A program made the position numbers and the translations under genes. From Thermocrinis minervae (lineage in GTDB: Bacteria > Aquificota > Aquificia > Aquificales > Aquificaceae), in the NCBI RefSeq assembly GCF_900142435.1, contig NZ_LT670846.1, positions 1,302,001-1,366,000 on the forward strand: a stretch of 64,000 bases of DNA, written 5' to 3'. The notes beneath the pieces are model-generated. The model searched no databases and was not told where the DNA came from. It worked only from the letters and a program-made list of their open reading frames with translations. This document shows, in pieces, positions 25,301 to 38,092 of the stretch (position 1 is the first letter of the stretch; each line of letters opens with the position of its first letter).

Positions 25301-26784
25301 AGCTTAAAGAGCCTTAGCTTATGCAGCACTTCCAGGAAGAACTTGGCATAGTAAACGTTGGATATGAAGGAGGCTATAGTTCCAAGGGTGAGGGTCGTGG
25401 CAAAACCTTTTACAGGACCACTTCCAAACTGGAAGAGTATTAGAGCTGCCACCAACAGTGTTATGTGCGTATCCCATACAGCTCCAAGTGTCCGCCTGTA
25501 GCCTAGTTCTATAGCCTTCCGTGGGCTGTTTCCTAGCCTTAGCTCTTCCCTTATCCTCTCGTATATGAGTACGTTAGAGTCTACGGCTATGCCCATGTTT
25601 AGGATTATGCCTGCTATGCCAGGAAGGGTTAGAGTTGCACCCAGCAGGACAAGAGAACTAAGGAGAAGAAGCACGTTGAAAATTATGCTCACTACAGCAC
25701 TCACTCCCGTAGTTTTGTACCTAGCTATAAGCAAAGCAAAGAGAAGCATAGAACCTAAAAAGCCTGCCTTCTTGGCTTGCTCTATAGCATCCCTACCCAA
25801 AGAAGGTCCTACGACACTCTCTTGGAGGAATTTAACCTCTGTAGGAAGGCTTCCAGACCTTAGCACCAAAGCCAGATCCCTAGCTTCCTCGGGCGTGAAC
25901 CTCCCCGTTATCTGACCTTTGTCTGAGATCTTGCTCCTTATAACAGGAGCAGACATGACCACACCATCCAAAACTATGGCAAGCCTTTTTCCTATGTTCT
26001 TCTCTGTAGCTTCTGCAAAGGCCTTGGCACCTTCAGAGGTAAGCTCAAAGCTCACAGCAGGAGCTCCAAACTCATCTTGGCTCGTGTAGGCAGTCCTTAT
26101 ATCCTTTCCTGTTATGACAGGTGTCTTCTCCACAAGGAACCAAACACCTTCTTTGGAGGGTAAAAGCTCAAGATCCTTAGTAAGTCTCTTCTGTAACTCC
26201 TCCTTGGGACCAGAATCTACCACTAGCTTGAGTTCAAGGACCGCCGTCCTACCTATTATGGACTTTGCCCTTTGTATGTCAAGAACTCCTGGTAGTTCTA
26301 CAAGTATCCTATCCCTACCAAGCTTTGTTATTACAGGCTGGACCACACCAAGCTCGTCTATCCTCCTGCGTAGCACCTCCACCGTCTGAGACACTATGCC
26401 GTTTACCAAGTCTTCTTCCTTAGCGTCCTTCAGCCTTAGGAGTATGTTACCATCGCTTACCGTAAGCTCATAATCCCTTAGGTTTTCTTCTAGTACCTTA
26501 ACCGCCTGTTTTAGCTGATCCTTGTCCAAAAGCTCCACCTTTATACTTTCCTTAGAGGCTGACACATCAAGCACCTTTATACCCTTATCGCTTAGGAGCT
26601 TTTCCACATAGCTGGACTGTCTTTCATATAGGTCCTTTATGGCCTTTTGTATGTCTGGTTCCAAGACTATTGAACTTCCACCCTTCAGATCAAGTCCGAG
26701 GTTTATGGGTTTTAGGGCGAGCACAATCAGGCAAGCAAACACTAGGGCAAAGAATATACCCAAGTTAAGCCACAGGTTTTTCAT
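25297..26784 (-). CDS. secD: Protein translocase subunit SecD
   Basis: Accessory Sec translocon subunit, 495 aa, using the proton gradient to pull proteins through SecYEG. One N-terminal membrane segment precedes KPINLGLDLKGGSSIVLE, then a periplasmic P1 region, and five C-terminal membrane segments with GIAVDSNVLIYERIREEL. SecF is not fused and not adjacent. First gene of the operon secD-argD-ccdA-hisH-pyrF-atpZ-tRNA-Pro-ygfZ. No Shine-Dalgarno; an A/T-rich stretch (TATATA) lies in the 19-bp gap shared with the divergent methyltransferase. Confidence 0.93.
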   Translation of the reverse strand: MKNLWLNLGIFFALVFACLIVLALKPINLGLDLKGGSSIVLEPDIQKAIKDLYERQSSYVEKLLSDKGIKVLDVSASKESIKVELLDKDQLKQAVKVLEENLRDYELTVSDGNILLRLKDAKEEDLVNGIVSQTVEVLRRRIDELGVVQPVITKLGRDRILVELPGVLDIQRAKSIIGRTAVLELKLVVDSGPKEELQKRLTKDLELLPSKEGVWFLVEKTPVITGKDIRTAYTSQDEFGAPAVSFELTSEGAKAFAEATEKNIGKRLAIVLDGVVMSAPVIRSKISDKGQITGRFTPEEARDLALVLRSGSLPTEVKFLQESVVGPSLGRDAIEQAKKAGFLGSMLLFALLIARYKTTGVSAVVSIIFNVLLLLSSLVLLGATLTLPGIAGIILNMGIAVDSNVLIYERIREELRLGNSPRKAIELGYRRTLGAVWDTHITLLVAALILFQFGSGPVKGFATTLTLGTIASFISNVYYAKFFLEVLHKLRLFKL

Positions 26785-26803
26785 CTATCTTATATATTCT
26801 ACT

Positions 26804-27436
26804 ATGCGTGTTTTTGATGAGTACTCTCAGAAGTACGACGAGTGGTACGAAAAGCCCTTCGGAAGGTCAGCCTTTGAGCTTGAGCTTACCTGCCTAAAAG
26901 GACTCTTTGAAGGTGGTTTGTCCCTAGAGGTTGGAGTAGGAAGCGGAAGGTTCGCCCAAGCCCTTGGAATAAGGTACGGAGTGGACACATCCATGGAGCT
27001 TCTCAAGATTGCCAGGAGGAGGGGAACGTTTGGCATCTTGGCAAAGGCCGAAGAACTTCCCTTTAAAGAAGGAACCTTTAAGACCGTCCTTATGGTGGTG
27101 TCCATCTGCTTTTTTGAAGATCCTATTCAAGCCTTTAAGGAAGCCAGAAGGGTCTTAAAAAGAGAAGGTTCCCTACTTCTAGGCCTTGTCCTCTCAGAAA
27201 GTCCTTGGGCAGAGTTTTACAGGAGAAAGTCTCAAGAAGGCCACCCTATATACCAACATGCAAGGTTTTACTCCTACAATGAGCTAAGGTACATGCTGGA
27301 AAAAGCCGGTTTTAGGATAGACACGGTAAGGACCACACTCTTTGACGAGCCACAGGATGTTAAACCTGTCAAAGACAGGAGGATAGAGGATGGATATTAC
27401 CCCGATGGTGGGTTCTTCTGCGTGAGGGCTATCTAA
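26804..27436 (+). CDS. SAM-dependent methyltransferase (UbiE/Methyltransf_11 type)
   Basis: Class I methyltransferase of 210 aa. SAM-binding motif I is LEVGVGSGRFAQALG (about residues 39-53), with later motifs LAKAEELPFKEGTFKTVLMVVSICFFEDP. The N-terminus MRVFDEYSQKYDEWYEK is typical for this group. I chose ATG 26804 because the longer frame runs back into secD on the other strand. The substrate is unknown. Overlaps the convergent FNR-like gene by 4 bp. Confidence 0.82.
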   Translation: MRVFDEYSQKYDEWYEKPFGRSAFELELTCLKGLFEGGLSLEVGVGSGRFAQALGIRYGVDTSMELLKIARRRGTFGILAKAEELPFKEGTFKTVLMVVSICFFEDPIQAFKEARRVLKREGSLLLGLVLSESPWAEFYRRKSQEGHPIYQHARFYSYNELRYMLEKAGFRIDTVRTTLFDEPQDVKPVKDRRIEDGYYPDGGFFCVRAI

Positions 27437-28167
27437 TCGTATTTTTCCTTCTTTATCTGGCTTTTGTCCACGGAAAGCTCCAACAGTATTCTTTCCATGT
27501 CGTCCACGAATTGAGGAGGTCCACACAGGTAGTATAGGTTTGCAGGAATGTCCTCTACTTCATTCAGTATCATCTGAGTGTTTATCCTTCCCGTGTAACC
27601 CTTCCAGTCTTCCGGCCAGGACCTTGTCAACGTATGCACCACCTTTATGTTAGGAAGTTTGTCTAGATCTTCTAACTCCTGTCTATAAATGATCTCTTCG
27701 AAGTGAGTGTTTGAATACAAAAGGGTAGCCTTCACATGATGAAGACCCGCAAGAGCTATATGTCTTAGTATGCTCATAAGAGGCACTATACCACTTCCTG
27801 CACCGATGAGCACAAGGCTTGTACCCATCTGAGGAACCCAGTAGAACTTTCCATAAGGCCCCTTTATGGTAAACTCATCCCCCACCTTGGTGTGTTCTGT
27901 AAGTATCACAGACGCTTTACCGTTAGGTGTCCTCTTTACAGTGAGCTCCAGAACACCCTTCTTTAAGGGTGAGTTAGCTATTGAATAAGCCCTGCGCAAA
28001 ATCTCTCCAGTGGGTGGATACGGAACCTGGAGCATGACATACTGTCCAGGATAAAAGTCAAAGTCTATCCCCTGAAGGTCAAAAACCAACGTCTTTGTGG
28101 TAGGTGTCTCGGTTATTATCTGTTTGATTTTTGCCCTAAACTCTACTACAGGCTTTTTTTCTTCCAT
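27433..28167 (-). CDS. Ferredoxin-NADP reductase-like flavoprotein
   Basis: FAD/NAD-binding reductase of 244 aa. The FAD-binding domain has YPGQYVMLQVP and RRAYSIANSP; the NAD(P) domain has LIGAGSGIVPLMSILRH and ends near YLCGPPQFVDDMERIL. No [2Fe-2S] domain is attached, so it needs an external carrier. Such proteins pass electrons between NAD(P)H and ferredoxin, oxygenases or quinones; the partner is not visible. It follows the GT9 gene after 3 bp. Confidence 0.85.
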   Translation of the reverse strand: MEEKKPVVEFRAKIKQIITETPTTKTLVFDLQGIDFDFYPGQYVMLQVPYPPTGEILRRAYSIANSPLKKGVLELTVKRTPNGKASVILTEHTKVGDEFTIKGPYGKFYWVPQMGTSLVLIGAGSGIVPLMSILRHIALAGLHHVKATLLYSNTHFEEIIYRQELEDLDKLPNIKVVHTLTRSWPEDWKGYTGRINTQMILNEVEDIPANLYYLCGPPQFVDDMERILLELSVDKSQIKKEKYD

Positions 28168-28170
28168 CCT

Positions 28171-28959
28171 TTAAAAAGTATAACTGTTAAAGTAATAAAG
28201 GAACCTATCAAGCAACATGTTTACGTCCAAGCATTCCCTTGCTTCACATACGTTAGGAAAGCATGGAGAACACTCAAGGTTTAGACTTATCTGAAAGACC
28301 CTTTTACCTATTGGCCTCCATACTATAGGATCTGTAGGCCCATAGAAGATAAAGGTTGGTACACCCAAGTAGGCCGAAAGGTGAGAAATACCGCTGTCTA
28401 ACCCTACAAAAAGCTTGGCAGCTTTTAGAGCTTTAGCTATCTCCACCAAGTTTAGACTCTCCCAGAAGTTGCTAACGTAGCCCTTTAGCCACTGGTCCGC
28501 TTCTCCTACAAAGTAGACAACCTTGTAGCCTTTTCTCTTGAGAACTTCCTCTACACTCAAAAAGAGTTCAAGCTTTGGGTTTTTCTTCCATGAACCACTT
28601 GAAGGATGAAGAACCGCCACACCTTCTAACGGACCACCCTTTGAAGCCTGTATGGGTAACTCTTGAGAGAAATCCTCCTTTAGTCCTAAGCTTTCCAGGT
28701 AGTGCTGAACTATCCAAATCCTCTTTTCGGGAAAAGGCTTTACGTTACCCTCGTAGGAAATTATTACCCTTTCTCCGTCCCACGGTGGGAGCTCAGACAG
28801 AACTAAATCAGCCCAACCTACTTCTTCAGCAAGCCTGTAATAGTCCGTGTTTCCAACTGCCACCACTCTATAACCCTTCTTATTGAAGATCTCAAGCAGA
28901 GGGAATACAAGGAGTGTATCTCCAAGACCCCCGCGCCTGTAGATGAGTACAGATCTCAT
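28171..28959 (-). CDS. Glycosyltransferase family 9 (heptosyltransferase-like)
   Basis: GT9 protein of 262 aa, likely transferring heptose or a related sugar to lipopolysaccharide core at the inner face of the inner membrane. Motifs: RRGGLGDTLLVFPLL at the N-terminus, AVLHPSSGSWKKNP in the middle and FVGLDSGISHLSAYLGVPTFIFYGPTDP in the donor site. Shorter than E. coli WaaC (~320 aa). The start lies 60 bp downstream of the end of CRISPR array 1 on the same strand, with no terminator in that gap, so array transcription may run into it. Confidence 0.8.
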   Translation of the reverse strand: MRSVLIYRRGGLGDTLLVFPLLEIFNKKGYRVVAVGNTDYYRLAEEVGWADLVLSELPPWDGERVIISYEGNVKPFPEKRIWIVQHYLESLGLKEDFSQELPIQASKGGPLEGVAVLHPSSGSWKKNPKLELFLSVEEVLKRKGYKVVYFVGEADQWLKGYVSNFWESLNLVEIAKALKAAKLFVGLDSGISHLSAYLGVPTFIFYGPTDPIVWRPIGKRVFQISLNLECSPCFPNVCEARECLDVNMLLDRFLYYFNSYTF

Positions 28960-29018
28960 GAGTATTTATTTTTTTTCTTCCAAATTTTGATGCATGATCC
29001 TACAAACTGCTTTTATTC

Positions 29019-29444
29019 CTTTTAACTCCACCAGGAAGATTAGAAACTATTCAATTATGTGACTAAGTATGTTGAGAAAAATGACTTTCAACTCCACCAG
29101 GAAGATTAGAAACCTAACATCAAACTACCAAAGTAAATACTGAAAGCTTGCTTTCAACTCCACCAGGAAGATTAGAAACGATCCTGGTTTCCTTGTCTTT
29201 AAGCATATCAGCCACCTTTCAACTCCACCAGGAAGATTAGAAACATGGCCTAGTTGGTGCGGTGTCTACACACACCTTTACACTTTCAACTCCACCAGGA
29301 AGATTAGAAACGTTCTATATAGGAATTAACGATACTGACGTAATTGAATCTTTCAACTCCACCAGGAAGATTAGAAACAATTTTTAAGTTACATTTAGAA
29401 TTATGAAAAACTTCACTTTCAACTCCACCAGGAAGATTAGAAAC
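29019..29444 (-). CRISPR. CRISPR array 1: 7 repeats, 6 spacers
   Basis: Repeat of 29 bp, on the transcribed (minus) strand GTTTCTAATCTTCC...GTTGAAAG. Copies start at 29019, 29085, 29151, 29216, 29283, 29350 and 29416 with spacers of 36-38 bp. The first copy (29019-29047) has one mismatch and marks the leader-distal end; the leader is on the high-coordinate side. The repeat ends resemble those of type I-B/III systems with an 8-nt crRNA handle GTTGAAAG, but no cas gene is in the window to type it. Spacers are all different; none obviously matches this window. Confidence 0.98.
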
Positions 29445-29835
29445 CTCAACCTTACCTATCTATCTATTATACACACTTCAAAGATTCTGTCAAGGGGGTA
29501 CCCCCCTCAAATGAAGGTGCATTTCCGGAAACCGCCAGTGGGCCAGAAGGACCCTCAAAAACAGCACTTTCACCCTTCTAAAGTCATTGAGTATCAAGTC
29601 TCAGAAATGCATAAACATGAGAAATCCAGATATCTAAAAATTTAAAAATAAAGACTCTCCATACCCTTCACAAGTCCTTGATTTTCAAGCTTTTTAAAAG
29701 ATACACGTCAGTTTTAGACACCCATAAAGTCAAAAAGTGTAAAAATTGCGTTTTTCCAAAAGTATTCCCAAAAGTACCCCTACAAAACCCCTGTACTACA
29801 AACACCAGAAAGGCAAGAAATCAAAGAGCAGTTTT
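29445..29835 (-). repeat. CRISPR leader, copy A (391 bp, duplicated)
   Basis: This stretch is the same length as 40204-40594 and differs from it at 14 positions that I counted (about 96% identity), all transitions, with no indels. It starts directly after the last repeat of array 1. It contains the promoter and palindrome described separately and A/T-rich sequence beyond. A TTG-started frame (from 29678, plus strand) encodes the same 52 residues in both copies, but I do not regard it as a gene. Confidence 0.9.
29466..29507 (-). promoter_or_regulatory. Array 1 leader promoter with operator-like palindrome
   Basis: On the minus strand TTGACA (29488-29493), 16-bp spacer, TATAAT (29466-29471), then 21 bp to the first repeat: a perfect sigma70-type consensus. 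The palindrome GGGGGTACCCCC (29494-29505) directly abuts the -35. It would drive pre-crRNA toward lower coordinates. Confidence 0.8.
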
Positions 29836-29976
29836 TACTTGGTATAAAGGTGAACTTTTTCGTTTTCTGCTCCAAAGACCCCACTGATCCTGGTGATTTC
29901 CAAAGACTTGAGAAGGGTAAAGTTTAAAGAACCACTCTAAAAAATCCCCTAAGCTAGTGTTGTATACTTTTACACT
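29836..29976 (+). promoter_or_regulatory. gyrA upstream region with -10 box
   Basis: Unique sequence between the leader copy and gyrA. TATACT (29963-29968) ends 8 nt before the gyrA ATG and no Shine-Dalgarno is present, pointing to a leaderless start. No good -35 at 16-18 bp. I see no other feature. Confidence 0.5.
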
Positions 29977-33539
<3,563 letters not shown>

Positions 33540-33542
33540 ACC

Positions 33543-34235
33543 ATGGGTTTTGACTACCTCGTATGGTTGGAAGAGGTAGACTCCACCCAAGATGTACTCA
33601 AGAGTTTTGAGTTTCCCTTTGGTACAGTAGTGGTGGCCAAACGTCAAAGAAAAGGTAGGGGAAGGCAGGGTAGAGAATGGCACTCCCAAGAGGGTGGCCT
33701 ATACTTTTCCTTCCTTCTAAACTCGGAAGAGTTTAAGGAAGTCCCTCCCCTCCCCTTAGTGATAGGCTTGGCCGTATGCAACTACCTTATAGAGTTAGGT
33801 TTCTATCCCTCCATAAAGTGGGTGAACGATGTGTACCTAAAAGGTAAGAAGGTATGCGGCGTGCTTGTAGAAAAACAGAAGGAAAAACTTATCTGCGGTG
33901 TTGGCTTTAACGTAAATCAGGAAACGCTTCCACCCGAAGCCATATCCCTTTACATGGTAGATGGTGTAAAGAGGGACTTAAGGAAAACACTAAGCAGCCT
34001 GCTCGATCACATAGACAAAAGCCTTGAAGAGTTCAAAAGCTCCGGCTTTTCTCCTTTCAAGGATAGGATAGAAGAAAGGCTCATGTTCTTAGGTCAAGAG
34101 GTGATCCTTATGACAGAACCACCCACCGTGGGTATACTCAAGGGTCTTTCGGAAGATGGAAGCCTTATCCTTCAAACCTCAAAGGGAGATGTAAAGGTAA
34201 TCTCGGGAGATATAACCCTGAGGCCCTACGTTTAA
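33543..34235 (+). CDS. birA: Biotin--[acetyl-CoA-carboxylase] ligase
   Basis: Monofunctional biotin protein ligase of 230 aa, attaching biotin to carboxylase carrier domains via biotinyl-AMP. The motif KGRGRQGREWHSQEGGLYFS (about residues 37-56) binds biotinyl-AMP, and KWVNDVYLKGKKVCGVLVE and GVGFNVNQ are typical. No N-terminal helix-turn-helix, so it is not a repressor. In Aquificaceae biotin carboxylases also serve the reductive TCA cycle (family knowledge). It begins 3 bp after serS. Confidence 0.93.
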   Translation: MGFDYLVWLEEVDSTQDVLKSFEFPFGTVVVAKRQRKGRGRQGREWHSQEGGLYFSFLLNSEEFKEVPPLPLVIGLAVCNYLIELGFYPSIKWVNDVYLKGKKVCGVLVEKQKEKLICGVGFNVNQETLPPEAISLYMVDGVKRDLRKTLSSLLDHIDKSLEEFKSSGFSPFKDRIEERLMFLGQEVILMTEPPTVGILKGLSEDGSLILQTSKGDVKVISGDITLRPYV

Positions 34236-34244
34236 AATAATCCA

Positions 34245-35402
34245 ATGGCAAGGGTACTTATAGGAGTGTCCTCAAGCATAGCCATATACAAGATCTGCGA
34301 CCTTGTAAGAGAACTCAAAAAACTCGGACACGACGTTAAAGTTATCATGACACCCTTCTCCGAGAATTTTGTAAGCAGGCTTACCTTTAAGACGCTCACC
34401 AACAACAAAGTTTACATAGATTGGTCCGAGGATTCTCTGGCGCACATAAACCTAGCCAGATGGGCAGATGTGTTCCTAATAGCACCATGCAGTGTCAACA
34501 CTCTATCTAAGATAGCTACAGGTATAGGGGATAACCTGCTTACCACCACAGTTTTAGCTTACGAAAGGCCTTTGCTAATAGCACCTGCCGCCAACGTAGT
34601 CATGTACAAAAACCCTATAGTACAAGAACACCTAAAAAGACTCAAAGAGCTAGGACACATAATCATAGAGCCAGAAGAGGGCTTGTTAGCATGCCAAGAG
34701 GAAGGGCAGGGAAAGCTTGCCAGCAACCAAAGACTAATAGACTGGATAGAGTACTCCATAAGACCTAAACCTTTGCAGGGTAAGAGGATCCTGATAACGT
34801 GTGGTGCCACAAGAGAACACATAGATAGAGTGAGGTTTATCTCCAACGAATCCTCTGGTAAGATGGGATTTTCACTGGCCAGGGTCCTAAGGTGGTATGG
34901 GGCCAGCGTCAAAGTGGTAGCTGGCTTTACTACAGCCCAAGAACCACCAGAGGTAGAGATACATAGGGTTTCTTCCTCCGATGAGATGTACAAAAAGGTC
35001 CTTGAGCTTTTCCCATGGTCCCATGTGGTTATCATGAACGCAGCCGTGTCAGACTTTAAAGTGCTGGAGTCTTTCCAAGGAAAGATAAAGAAAGGAGAGA
35101 AGTTAACCCTAGAGCTTGTCAAAACGGTAGACATCCTTGAAGAGCTAGGAAGGATAAAAGGAGACAGACTCCTCGTAGGGTTTGCCTTAGAGGAAGAAGA
35201 AAAACTGCTGGAATACGGGTGGGAGAAGCTAAAGAAGAAAAACCTGGACGTGCTTGTCGCCAATCCCCTCAAGGTTATGGGAAGTGAAGATTTCGTAGGA
35301 TACGTGCTTTTCAAGGATGGAAGCTACGTATCCATAAAGAGTACAAACAAACTACACGCAGCAGAGGAGCTTGTAAAGATTATACTTAACATAAAGGAGT
35401 AA
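34245..35402 (+). CDS. coaBC: Phosphopantothenoylcysteine decarboxylase / phosphopantothenate--cysteine ligase
   Basis: Bifunctional CoA enzyme of 385 aa. The N-terminal FMN decarboxylase CoaC (about 1-175) has VSSSIAIYKICDLV, the active-site PAANVVMYKNP and the Cys of the flap ACQEEGQGKLA. The C-terminal CoaB (about 180-385) has ITCGATREHIDRVRFISNESSGKMG and AAVSDFK. Complements coaE elsewhere in the window. A TAAAAT lies 6 nt before the ATG; gap from birA 9 bp. Confidence 0.95.
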   Translation: MARVLIGVSSSIAIYKICDLVRELKKLGHDVKVIMTPFSENFVSRLTFKTLTNNKVYIDWSEDSLAHINLARWADVFLIAPCSVNTLSKIATGIGDNLLTTTVLAYERPLLIAPAANVVMYKNPIVQEHLKRLKELGHIIIEPEEGLLACQEEGQGKLASNQRLIDWIEYSIRPKPLQGKRILITCGATREHIDRVRFISNESSGKMGFSLARVLRWYGASVKVVAGFTTAQEPPEVEIHRVSSSDEMYKKVLELFPWSHVVIMNAAVSDFKVLESFQGKIKKGEKLTLELVKTVDILEELGRIKGDRLLVGFALEEEEKLLEYGWEKLKKKNLDVLVANPLKVMGSEDFVGYVLFKDGSYVSIKSTNKLHAAEELVKIILNIKE

Positions 35403-35404
35403 AG

Positions 35405-36790
<1,386 letters not shown>

Positions 36791-38035
36791 TCAAAAGTTG
36801 GCTACCTTCTTTTGAACGGCCTTCTGCTTTATGTACTCTATAGCCTTTTTGAGCTGCACGTCCTTTTCTGGTAGGAGGATAATACCCTCAGTAGCGCCTT
36901 TCATCCTCTTTTCTCTTATGGCTTCCTGAAGCTTTTCCTCTTCCTCCTGGCTCATGGGCACCACTATGTTTGGTTCTATACCCTTCTTGTGTATGAGCCT
37001 ACCTGACGGTGTGTAGTAGTAAGCAACAGTAAGCTTTATCGCAGAGCCATCCTCTAAAGGTATTATGTTCTGCACAGATGCCTTCCCAAAGCTCTTCTCA
37101 CCCATGACTGTGGCAAGCTTGTAATCTTGCAGGGCACCCGTGACTATTTCAGCAGCGCTTGCCGTACCTCTGTTTATGAGAACCACTAGAGGTAAATCCT
37201 TAGGATACACGGGATCCTTCGTAGAGAAGTACTTCACATTCTCCTGGTTCCTTCCTTTAGTGTAGACTATGAGCTTACCCCTAGGTACGAATACCTCTGC
37301 AACGTTTACAGCCTCAGAAAGAAGCCCACCCGGATCGTTTCTCAGATCAAGTATGATACCACTCACATTCTTCTTTGAAAGTTCCCTGACAGCCTTGCTC
37401 ACTTCTTTACCGACTCCGTCACTGAACCTAGACAGCCTTATGTAACCCACACCATCTATGGTGGTCCATTGGACGCTCTTGATCTTTATGAGAGTCCTCT
37501 CTAAGGTAACCTTTACGGGTTTATCTTGGCCCTTCCTTAGTATGGTAAGCTCTACCTTCGTCCCAGGCTTGCCCCTTATGTTCTTCACAACCTCCATAAG
37601 GCTCATGTTGGAGGTGTCTTTGCCGTCAACTTCCAAGATTATGTCCCCTGGCTTTATACCTGCGTTGTAAGCAGGTGTACCCTCTATGGGTGATATGACT
37701 ATAGGTCTTCCCTTTTCAATGCTTATCTCTATCCCCACACCACCAAACTCTCCTTCTGTCTCCTCCATGAATTCCTTGTACTCATCAGGTGTAAAGAAAC
37801 TGGAAAAAGGATCCAAAGCCCTCATCATACCGTTGAGAGCACCGTATATTAGATCCTTTATGTTAGGATCCTCTACATAGTTCTGCTTTACTATCTGGAG
37901 CACATCAGTAAACAGCTTTATGTACCTGTAAGAATCTTCCTGATTCTTAGAACCTTGTGAAGCACCAGCAGTACCAAGCACAAAGCCCAAACCAAAGGAT
38001 GTAAGTAAAAGGAGTATTACCCTTAGCTTTTTCAT
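36791..38035 (-). CDS. ctpA: Carboxy-terminal processing protease (S41)
   Basis: Periplasmic serine protease of 414 aa. Signal/anchor MKKLRVILLLLTSFGLGFVLG; PDZ domain about 90-170 (GGVGIEISIEKGRPIVISPIEGTPAYNAGIKPGD); catalytic Ser in NRGTASAAEIVTGAL and Lys in MGEKSFGKASVQ (about 300 and 325). It trims or degrades proteins with exposed C-termini. I chose ATG 38035 because it starts the signal peptide and has TATTAT 8 nt upstream; the longer frame crosses the scpA start region. Confidence 0.93.
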   Translation of the reverse strand: MKKLRVILLLLTSFGLGFVLGTAGASQGSKNQEDSYRYIKLFTDVLQIVKQNYVEDPNIKDLIYGALNGMMRALDPFSSFFTPDEYKEFMEETEGEFGGVGIEISIEKGRPIVISPIEGTPAYNAGIKPGDIILEVDGKDTSNMSLMEVVKNIRGKPGTKVELTILRKGQDKPVKVTLERTLIKIKSVQWTTIDGVGYIRLSRFSDGVGKEVSKAVRELSKKNVSGIILDLRNDPGGLLSEAVNVAEVFVPRGKLIVYTKGRNQENVKYFSTKDPVYPKDLPLVVLINRGTASAAEIVTGALQDYKLATVMGEKSFGKASVQNIIPLEDGSAIKLTVAYYYTPSGRLIHKKGIEPNIVVPMSQEEEEKLQEAIREKRMKGATEGIILLPEKDVQLKKAIEYIKQKAVQKKVANF

Positions 38036-38043
38036 GAAGATTA

Positions 38044-38084
38044 ATAATAAACTAAGGGAAATTACAAGGCAAGGGTGGTATACT
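38044..38084. promoter_or_regulatory. Divergent -10 boxes of ctpA and scpA
   Basis: Minus strand TATTAT (38044-38049) ends 8 nt before the ctpA ATG. Plus strand TATACT (38079-38084) ends 8 nt before the scpA ATG. Neither gene has a Shine-Dalgarno, and neither -10 has a strong -35 partner. Confidence 0.5.
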
Positions 38085-38092
38085 TTTAGCGC

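Noticed and set aside
28962-28976. T-rich run as a terminator between GT9 and array 1
   Set aside because: The T run is on the plus strand, where nothing is transcribed into it, and there is no G/C-rich hairpin before it.
29403-29887. Open frames across the array 1 end and leader A
   Set aside because: They translate repeats and A/T-rich leader; no ribosome-binding site and C-termini differ between the two leader copies.
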